Positions 58,341 to 64,000 of a DNA stretch of 64,000 nt are shown piece by piece. This DNA comes from Streptomyces morookaense. Lineage in GTDB: Bacteria; Actinomycetota; Actinomycetes; Streptomycetales; Streptomycetaceae. The notes below the pieces were generated by a model, which worked only from the letters and a program-made list of their open reading frames with translations, made no database searches and had not been told where the DNA came from. A program made the position numbers and the translations under genes. The first letter of the stretch is position 1, and each line of letters starts with the position of its first letter. The stretch spans positions 1 through 64,000 of the forward strand of contig NZ_JABBXF010000044.1 of the NCBI RefSeq assembly GCF_013030945.1, written 5' to 3'.

Positions 58341-59879
58341 ATGTTTGTCATGAGTGTGTCGCGCGACCAGCTGGTCGGCCTCGATTCGTCCGAGTTCCTC
58401 GACAACTTCCGGCGCAATATCGAGGAGTTCGACAGCGCCCGGCTGCCGCAGGAGCCGTTGTCCAAGGAAAGCCTGCAGAAGCTGGTCGACCTGGGCCTCT
58501 ATCTGCCGGCCATCCCGCGCTCGTACGGCGGCCGGGAGAGCCACCGGGAGATGTGCGAGATCATCGAGATCATGTCCGAGCGCAATCTGCCGATGGGCAT
58601 GTACACCATGATCGTGACCGTGCTCTTCCTCCGCAACGTGGCGTCCAGCGGTGACGACGTGCTGAAGAAGGAGGTCTTCGACGACTTCCTCCACAACCCC
58701 GTCATCGGCGGTCTCGCCTTCACCGAGCCGAGCAGTGGTTCCAACCTCGCGCGCATGCAGACCACTTACCACGACGACGGTGACACCTACCGGATCACCG
58801 GCACCAAGCACTGGCAGGCGTTCAGCGAGCAGGCGGACTGGTGGATCGTCTGCGCCAAGCATCCGGAGCGCAAGGAATTCGCGTACTTCGCCCACAAGCG
58901 GTCGGACGGCGGGTTCGTGACCACCGAGGTCTACGACAGTCTGGGGCTGAAGAACCTCGGATACGGACTGAACACCCTCGACCTGCGCGTGCCCCGCCAC
59001 TACCGGCTCACCAAGACCCGCGAGAGCCTGGGCGACGCCGCCGAGATCCTGTGCGGGTCCCGGTTCAGCAAGGCCGCCATGGGCAGCGGATTTCTGCGCC
59101 GGCTGAGCACGGAAGCGCTGCGTCACGTCACCACGAGGGCCATCGGCGACGGCACCCTGCACGACATCGACTACGTCCGGTACAAGGTCGACCGCATCAA
59201 GCAGAACTACGTCGTATGCAATGCGCTGTACCGGCAGCTGATGCTGGCGGAGGACTACTACACGGACCTGGAAAACAGCATGTTCGCCTCCCTGGCGACC
59301 AAGGTGCTCGCCTCCGAGCTCATGCTGGAATCCGCCATCGACTACCAGCAGTTGTGCGGCGGCGAGGGATACCGCAAGGACGCGCCGGACAACATCGCCG
59401 CCTGCGCCCTCCTCGACGCGCGCGTCTACACCGTCTTCGACGGCACGAACGACCTGCTGTGCCAGCACCTGGCGAACCTGTTCCTGCGCCAGTTCCGGCA
59501 GTCCGGCCTCCGGTCGCCGCTCGAGTACGTCGGCCGGTTCGGCTACCTGGAAGATGCGTTCTTCCACATCACCGACATCAACCTCAGCCACATCATCGAC
59601 GCGCCGTCCCAGGACAAGACCGTGATCCTGGGCCGCATCCTCTCCCGGATATACGGAATCGGCATGCTGGAGAAGGCGTCCCGGTCGGCCGCGCCCAACA
59701 CACGGCTCGCCGTGGACGAGGCCGACTTCCCCAAGGCGATCGCCGTGCTGAAGAACGAGATCATCTCCCTCGTCAACGAATACGAGTTGGCGGGGAAGCT
59801 TGCCGGTGCCCCGTGCACGCCGGCTGCCGATGCCCGAGCCGGCGCGGTGGCAGACGCCAAGGCCGGCGTGCGCCAGTGA
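58341..59879 (+). CDS. Acyl-CoA dehydrogenase
   Basis: This 512-residue flavoenzyme has FTEPSSGSNLARMQTTYHDD, the usual FAD/substrate segment, and the terminal YQQLCGGEGYRKDAPDNI and FDGTNDLLCQHLANL regions. It should desaturate an acyl thioester or remove an activated hydrogen. The C-terminus has an extra Ala-rich tail. A second ATG three codons in is an alternative start. It is followed by a 4-base overlap with the EamA gene. The trio may be the core of a fatty-acyl-derived small-molecule pathway. Confidence 0.88.
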   Translation: MFVMSVSRDQLVGLDSSEFLDNFRRNIEEFDSARLPQEPLSKESLQKLVDLGLYLPAIPRSYGGRESHREMCEIIEIMSERNLPMGMYTMIVTVLFLRNVASSGDDVLKKEVFDDFLHNPVIGGLAFTEPSSGSNLARMQTTYHDDGDTYRITGTKHWQAFSEQADWWIVCAKHPERKEFAYFAHKRSDGGFVTTEVYDSLGLKNLGYGLNTLDLRVPRHYRLTKTRESLGDAAEILCGSRFSKAAMGSGFLRRLSTEALRHVTTRAIGDGTLHDIDYVRYKVDRIKQNYVVCNALYRQLMLAEDYYTDLENSMFASLATKVLASELMLESAIDYQQLCGGEGYRKDAPDNIAACALLDARVYTVFDGTNDLLCQHLANLFLRQFRQSGLRSPLEYVGRFGYLEDAFFHITDINLSHIIDAPSQDKTVILGRILSRIYGIGMLEKASRSAAPNTRLAVDEADFPKAIAVLKNEIISLVNEYELAGKLAGAPCTPAADARAGAVADAKAGVRQ

Positions 59880-60826
59880 CCGGCGGAAACAAGAACCTCA
59901 GGGTTTCGCTGATCGTGTTGGTGTTCGTCACCATCTACGGATCAGGCTTTGTGGGCGGCCGGTACGGCCTGCCCTATGCGGAACCTCTCTACTATCTGGC
60001 GATCCGGTTCGGCGCGACCGCAGTCATCCTGTTCGCCCTCATCATGTGCCTGAGGGTCGCCTGGCCGCGGTCCGGCTATCTCCACCTCGTCGTCAGCGGC
60101 ATCCTGCTGCAAGGCGTGTTCTCCGTCGGGGTGTTCTACGCGCTGTACCGCGGCATGACGCCCGCGGTCTCGGCACTGATCATCGCCCTGCAGCCCATTC
60201 TGGTGTGGCTGATGGTCTCCGTCGTGACCGCGAGAAAGGTCCGGCTGATGTCGGTCCTGGCCCTCATCGGCGGGGTGGTCGGTGTCGCCATCACGGTGTA
60301 CCGGGGCCTGGAGTCGTCGTCCGGACTCACCCCGACCAATGTCGCCTTCGGATTTCTCGGTCTGCTGGGGCTTTCCACCGGGCAGTTCTACTTCCAGATG
60401 AAGAACCCCGGCGCCCACCCGCTCGTCAACGGATGCGTCCAGTCCGGCTCGTCGGCCGTCGTCATGCTCGTCGGCGCGCTGATCTTCGAAAAGGGCGTCA
60501 TCCGGTGGACACCGCAGTTCCTGCTGTCGGAACTGTGGATGTCGGTCGGGGTGTCGATCGGTGCGCTCAGCCTGCTGTTCGTCCTGATGCGCTCGGAGAG
60601 CGCGGACCGGGTGGCGTCGTACTTCTACGGGGTGCCGATCGCCGCAGGGCTGATCGCCTGGCCCGTACTGGGCCAGCGCCCGACCGTGTCGGAGATCGTC
60701 GGGTTCGCGGTGATCGTGGTCTCGATCATCGTCTTCAACCGGAGCAGCCGGTCGTCCGGTGCCGAGGAGGTTCCGGCGGCGGCGCCGGTCGGCGACAATT
60801 CCGTGCCGGTGGCCGAGCGTTCCTGA
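59876..60826 (+). CDS. EamA/DMT-family transporter
   Basis: This 316-residue membrane protein has ten hydrophobic segments in two EamA repeats (IYGSGFVGGRYGLPYAEPLY in the first; VASYFYGVPIAAGLIAWPVL in the second). It is probably an exporter. The GTG start overlaps the dehydrogenase stop, so it may export the product of the thioesterase / dehydrogenase pair. A very strong terminator follows. Confidence 0.87.
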   Translation: MTGGNKNLRVSLIVLVFVTIYGSGFVGGRYGLPYAEPLYYLAIRFGATAVILFALIMCLRVAWPRSGYLHLVVSGILLQGVFSVGVFYALYRGMTPAVSALIIALQPILVWLMVSVVTARKVRLMSVLALIGGVVGVAITVYRGLESSSGLTPTNVAFGFLGLLGLSTGQFYFQMKNPGAHPLVNGCVQSGSSAVVMLVGALIFEKGVIRWTPQFLLSELWMSVGVSIGALSLLFVLMRSESADRVASYFYGVPIAAGLIAWPVLGQRPTVSEIVGFAVIVVSIIVFNRSSRSSGAEEVPAAAPVGDNSVPVAERS

Positions 60827-60832
60827 GCGGAT

Positions 60833-60878
60833 CCGGCCGGGCCCGCCCCCACGACGGCGTGGGGGCGGGCCCGGCCGG
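60833..60878. terminator. Strong terminator after the EamA gene
   Basis: A perfect 20-bp stem (60833-60852 with 60859-60878, loop GACGGC) begins seven bases after the stop. It is the longest uninterrupted terminator stem in the window. Confidence 0.92.
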
Positions 60879-60896
60879 GTGCCTCCGGGCCGCTGT

Positions 60897-61142
60897 TCAG
60901 CGCCCGCCCGGATCGTCCCCTTCATCCGGGCCCGTACCATGACGGGATGCCCGGCGCTGTGCCAGGCGGGCCGCCAGACCGATGACGAGGGCGGCCACCA
61001 CGTCCGCCACCACCTCGCGTGAGCCGGACAACTGCCCATGGAGCGCGGTCGCGACGACGACCGCCGCGACGACCGCGCACCAGAAGTACAGCGTGCCGTT
61101 CGGCGGCTGCGTCCCGGTCTCCTGCGTCTGCTGCACTACCAA
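60897..61142 (-). CDS. Small membrane protein
   Basis: This protein of about 81 residues has a hydrophobic helix LYFWCAVVAAVVVATAL and a second helix VVADVVAALVIGLAARLAQR followed by a basic tail. It is not a known family to me. TTG 61142 or GTG 61136 are possible starts (GAGG upstream). It lies 31 bases after a Gly/Ala/Cys-rich peptide gene on the same strand. Small two-helix proteins at this position are often bacteriocin immunity factors, but no evidence beyond position supports that. Confidence 0.55.
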   Translation of the reverse strand: MVVQQTQETGTQPPNGTLYFWCAVVAAVVVATALHGQLSGSREVVADVVAALVIGLAARLAQRRASRHGTGPDEGDDPGGR

Positions 61143-61173
61143 CCACCTCGGTGCGGTCCACGATGCGACGACG

Positions 61174-61353
61174 TCACGGCCGCGAGCACTGGCAATTCTT
61201 CATCCCGACGACCGCGCCGCCCAGCGCGCCGCCGAAGCCGCCGACACCGGCGCCGGCGACGCAGCCGGTCTCCAGGCCTGCGACGCAGCCGGCCACCCCG
61301 CCCGCGAGGGCGGTGTCCTGGCTCTGCTTGCCGACGCACTTGATCCAGTCCAT
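61174..61353 (-). CDS. Gly/Ala/Cys-rich bacteriocin-like peptide
   Basis: This 59-residue frame starts MDWIKCVGKQSQDTALAGGV and continues AGCVAGLETGCVAGAGVGGF, ending GMKNCQCSRP. It is rich in Gly and Ala with five Cys and a GxxxG pattern like pore-forming class II bacteriocins. No ribosome site is close: GGAGG is 23 bases upstream inside a response-regulator remnant. It may be a real peptide or the 3' fragment of a lost gene. Confidence 0.45.
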   Translation of the reverse strand: MDWIKCVGKQSQDTALAGGVAGCVAGLETGCVAGAGVGGFGGALGGAVVGMKNCQCSRP

Positions 61354-61563
61354 GAAGCCGTAGGGCGGCCAGCACCTCCAGGCCGCCGACATCGGGCATG
61401 TTGACGTCCACCAGCGCCACGTCCGGCCCGAACTCCCGGGCCGCTTGCAGCGCTTCCGCCCCGACGGCCACGGTCACCTCCATGCCCCGGCCGACTCCAG
61501 CATGCTCTTCAATCCCGCACGCACCAAAGCGTCGTCGTCGACGACCAGCACACGGATCGACAA
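61350..61563 (-). pseudogene. Truncated, frameshifted response regulator
   Basis: From TTG 61563 the frame reads LSIRVLVVDDDALVRAGLKS and MLESAGAW, the start of a receiver domain with its acidic pocket. One base later the sequence goes on in another frame as MEVTVAVGAEALQAAREFGP and DVALVDVNMPDVGGLEVLAA with the phospho-acceptor Asp region. The rest of the receiver and the whole output domain are absent; the Gly-rich peptide frame starts at the breakpoint. Confidence 0.75.
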
Positions 61564-61738
61564 ACCGGAAAACCCCCTGGCTCGCTCGGAAAACGGGAAG
61601 GCCCGGGTCGGCGGACGACCCGGGCCTTGCCCGCAGAAGACCCTAGCGGATGACGTCCGCATATACGTGTGCCCCCCACCGACCATGGCCGAAGACGATC
61701 TGTCGCCGAGTGATCAACCCCTGGCACTGTGCAGTCAC

Positions 61739-62740
61739 ATGACGATTGCCTACGTATTCGGCGGAATGCACAACGAGGGCTCGACCGCCGCCCCGATGTA
61801 CGAGCGGTACGCCGCTGCCCGGTCCACGTACCGACAGGTCGAGGAGTGGACCGGGTACGACCCGGACCAGCTGCTGGGCCGCAGCGAGCCGCCGTTAGGC
61901 GCCCCCTCGCGGCGGGTGAAGGCCATCCGGCAGGCCGCGCAGGCACTCGCGGTGCACGACGTGCTGACCGAGCTCGGCGTGCGGCCCTCGGTGACGGGCG
62001 GGCTCAGCCTGGGGGCACAGGTCGCCGCGTGCATCGCCGGAGCCGTCAGCCGCGAGGCGCTGTTCACGCTGTTCGCCCGGTCGTGGGACGAGCCGGGCAG
62101 ACCCGGGGGAGAGGCAGCGGCAAGAGCGCAGGGTGTCGCCTTCGTCGGGATCCCGGTCGGGGAGGATCCGGACGGGGATGCATACGCGCCGGACCGGGTG
62201 GGCGGCTCGTACCGCGGGGTCGACCTCGGGCCGGTGGGGGACGGCACGATGAGATGCGTCATGTTCTCGGGATACCTGGACCAGTTGGAGCGGCTGGCGG
62301 AGTCGTTGCCACCCGGGCACCAAGTCGCCAAGATCTCCGCCGAGTTGCCCGCGACGCATTCGCCGATCCAGCAGCACATCGGCGATGCGATGGCGGCCGA
62401 GATCGCGGGCATGGTCTTCACCGATCCGGACATTCCCGTCTGCTCGTGCCTGGAGACGCGCACGCTCACGACGGCCGGTGACGTACGCGACCTTTTCCTG
62501 CGCATCACCACGACGGGCGTGAGCGTCCCGAAGCTGCTGGACGGCCTGATGACGCACGGCCCGGGACTGGCAGTTGTGCTGGGCCCCTCGCAGTTCGACC
62601 GGTATCTGCGCTCGCGGGTGCCGGTGGCGCATGTCGAGAGACCGGGGCAGGTGGAGGGCGTGCTGCAGGGGGTGGGGGCGGCTCCGGCGGTTCGAAGGCT
62701 GCCGGCGCAGGGATCCGTAGCGGTCGTCCCAGGCGCCTGA
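61739..62740 (+). CDS. ACP S-malonyltransferase-like protein
   Basis: This 333-residue protein has a FabD/acyltransferase plan. It starts MTIAYVFGGMHNEG; the nucleophile motif is GGLSLGAQVAAC (Ser90), where the usual His before Ser is replaced by Leu. The second catalytic His is in LPATHSPIQQHIGDAM (His207). A C-terminal VVLGPSQFDRYLRS fits FabD. It may load malonyl or another acyl group for a dedicated carrier protein, but none is near. No clear ribosome site is seen; an ATG at 61685 is an alternative start. Confidence 0.75.
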   Translation: MTIAYVFGGMHNEGSTAAPMYERYAAARSTYRQVEEWTGYDPDQLLGRSEPPLGAPSRRVKAIRQAAQALAVHDVLTELGVRPSVTGGLSLGAQVAACIAGAVSREALFTLFARSWDEPGRPGGEAAARAQGVAFVGIPVGEDPDGDAYAPDRVGGSYRGVDLGPVGDGTMRCVMFSGYLDQLERLAESLPPGHQVAKISAELPATHSPIQQHIGDAMAAEIAGMVFTDPDIPVCSCLETRTLTTAGDVRDLFLRITTTGVSVPKLLDGLMTHGPGLAVVLGPSQFDRYLRSRVPVAHVERPGQVEGVLQGVGAAPAVRRLPAQGSVAVVPGA

Positions 62741-63195
62741 GGTGAGATCATGGTGAAGGTGGTCGGCGTACTGCTTCTGCAGAGCAGGTTCGACGGAGCT
62801 CCATGCCGAACACGTCTGGTGGGCCCCGGAGTCGAGAAGGCGCTCCGGGCGTCCGTAGCAGGCCTCGTTGAAGCCGTCGGTGCAGTCGAGGGGGATCGGT
62901 ACCGGCTCCACCACCGAGCGGCCCCCGAGTGCCTCGGTGATGTCGCCGATCGCCGGGTACCGCCTGGCTTCGGTGTGTCCAGGATCAGCGGCGCGTAGGC
63001 GTACAGCCAGAAGTCGCGTACGCGGTCGGGGTCCCAGGTGAGGATGACGACGGGTCCGCGCGCCACGCGTCGCATCTCCCGCGGGCCGGCCTTGAGGTCG
63101 CTCCATTGATGCACGCTGAAGGTGGTCATGCCGGCATCGAAGGTGTCGTCGGCGAGCCGCAAGTTCTCCGCTACGGCGTCAAGCGCAAGGCGCCG
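62690..63195 (-). pseudogene. Broken SAM-dependent methyltransferase
   Basis: One frame reads ENLRLADDTFDAGMTTFSVH and then VVILTWDPDRVRDFWLYAYA. Near 62980 the sequence moves to another frame as EARRYPAIGDITEALGGRSV and goes on to LTSGAWDDRYGSLRRQP. Joined, these form the middle and C-terminal parts of a class I methyltransferase. The N-terminal SAM-binding glycine motif is missing, so it is both truncated and frameshifted. Confidence 0.7.
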
Positions 63196-63212
63196 GGGCG
63201 CCTGTGCGGTTG

Positions 63213-63268
63213 CCGAAGGACCCTGAGCCCGAGCCGCGTCCTTGCGGTTCGGGCTCAGAGGCCTTCGG
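63213..63268. terminator. Long bipartite hairpin terminator
   Basis: The inner stem CTGAGCCCGAGCCGC (63223-63237) pairs with GCGGTTCGGGCTCAG (63244-63258) with one G-T pair. The outer arms CCGAAGG (63213-63219) and CCTTCGG (63262-63268) add seven pairs. On the minus strand it lies nine bases after the TAG of a short frame. Confidence 0.85.
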
Positions 63269-63276
63269 TGACTCCC

Positions 63277-63381
63277 CTAGAAGAAGCCCAGCTTCTGGCG
63301 TGTGCGGTGCTCGGCGACAGCGGTGATGTGGCTGCCGACCAGTCGCGCCATTACGGCCGTACCGGCGGCCGCTCCGCACAT
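63277..63381 (-). pseudogene. 3' gene fragment or very small protein
   Basis: This 34-codon frame ends ARLVGSHITAVAEHRTRQKL then GFF-TAG, a well-formed protein C-terminus, and a strong terminator follows nine bases later. There is no ribosome site or N-terminus, so it is more likely the remaining 3' end of a larger gene than a complete gene. Confidence 0.35.
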
Positions 63382-63415
63382 CCGCCGTCCGTCAGCCCCG
63401 GTAGACGGCGCAGCG

Positions 63416-63820
63416 CTAGGCGTTGCTCCACCCGGCTGTGCTGGAATACGAGTCGAGCAGGTCCACCACGAAGACCAGGGTCGAGCCCGGCGGGATCAAC
63501 GGCGAGGGCGACTGATTGCCGTAGCCGAGACGCGGGGGAACGATGATCTCGCGCCGACCGCCGACCTTCATCCCCCTCACCCCCCGGTCCCAGCCCTTGA
63601 TGACCCTGCCACTGCCCAGGGCGAACTTGAACGGCCGGCCCCGGTCCCAGGAGGCATCAAACTCCTTCCCGGACTCGAAGGTCACCCCGACATAGTGGAC
63701 CCTGACCACCATGCCCGGCTCCACCTCGGCCCCGTCCCCGACGATCAGGTCCCGGATGGTCAGCTCGGTAGGAGCGTCACCTTCCGGAACGTCGACCTCG
63801 GGCTTCGTCAGTTCACTCAT
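63416..63820 (-). CDS. FKBP-type peptidyl-prolyl cis-trans isomerase
   Basis: This 134-residue cytoplasmic protein has VRVHYVGVTFESGKEFDASW, FALGSGRVIKGWDRGVRGMK and IIVPPRLGYGNQ, the complete FKBP core with the active-site Trp and Tyr. The chain ends with DLLDSYSSTAGWSNA, about ten residues longer than usual. It catalyses proline isomerisation during protein folding. ATG giving MSELTKPEVD follows GAGGCTGCC. It is probably monocistronic. Confidence 0.92.
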   Translation of the reverse strand: MSELTKPEVDVPEGDAPTELTIRDLIVGDGAEVEPGMVVRVHYVGVTFESGKEFDASWDRGRPFKFALGSGRVIKGWDRGVRGMKVGGRREIIVPPRLGYGNQSPSPLIPPGSTLVFVVDLLDSYSSTAGWSNA

Positions 63821-64000
63821 GGCAGCCTCATCACTCTTCGTCGAAAGTCCCGCACGGACCAGCCGGGCGCGTGGGCACCCCGTGCAGCAGATGGTCACGC
63901 TACCGAGAGTGCCGATTCCCGGAGCACATCAGATCCAGTGGCCAGGCGTGATGATCTTTCGTGTAGCCGATGAACGCGACTCCGCACGCACGGTCAGGCG

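Noticed and set aside
1..64000. tRNA or rRNA genes, prophage or integrative element
   Set aside because: No cloverleaf with a GGTTCRA arm, rRNA core, integrase, relaxase or phage structural gene was recognised.

Overview
The window is a high-GC actinobacterial chromosome segment, almost certainly Streptomyces. The reasons are the GTG/TTG starts with GGAGG-type ribosome sites, the rib operon with an FMN riboswitch, the hisE-hisG / CNNM block, a PAS-GGDEF-EAL protein, a class F sortase and the dispersed GGGGAACTGCGCGA repeats. No rRNA, tRNA, CRISPR array, integrase or transposase was seen.

About 1-31 kb is core-like. It holds a GuaB1-type GMP reductase, an amino-acid permease with an Lrp-type regulator, a DUF457 membrane protein, a Nudix hydrolase, a nitrilase/flavin-amine-oxidase pair, a uracil-xanthine permease, a secreted Asp/Arg/Gly/Trp repeat protein and an MFS carrier. 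Then come the riboswitch-controlled ribD-ribE-ribM-ribBA-ribH operon, hisE-hisG, two CNNM/HlyC proteins, an EccA/CbbX-like AAA+ ATPase, a small P-loop kinase, a secreted C39-like peptidase, a c-di-GMP enzyme and a DUF779 protein.

About 31-47 kb is accessory metabolism. A five-gene minus-strand operon (phosphoribosyltransferase, cysteine-synthase-like PLP enzyme, YggS-like protein, EamA exporter, ATP-grasp ligase) looks like an uncharacterised small-molecule pathway. A class F sortase sits beside a His/Gly/Arg/Asp/Glu-repeat surface protein. A compact terpene cluster (FAD monooxygenase, terpene synthase, P450) is transcribed divergently from a class I lanthipeptide cluster. That cluster has a 48-residue FxLD-type precursor, a full-length LanB and a LanC, with a hairpin between precursor and LanB.

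About 47-64 kb mixes intact genes with clear decay. Intact genes are a luciferase-like oxidoreductase, a TetR / DHFR-like divergent pair, a secreted protease-lectin, a methyltransferase, a DUF4097 protein, a P450, a thioesterase / acyl-CoA dehydrogenase / EamA operon, a malonyltransferase-like protein and an FKBP. Broken genes are a frameshifted small protein, an antitoxin gene reduced to its two ends but keeping its operator-like boxes, a MurJ paralogue with a deletion and frameshift, a truncated response regulator joined to a Gly/Ala/Cys-rich peptide, and a frameshifted methyltransferase. This zone looks like an actively eroding accessory region.
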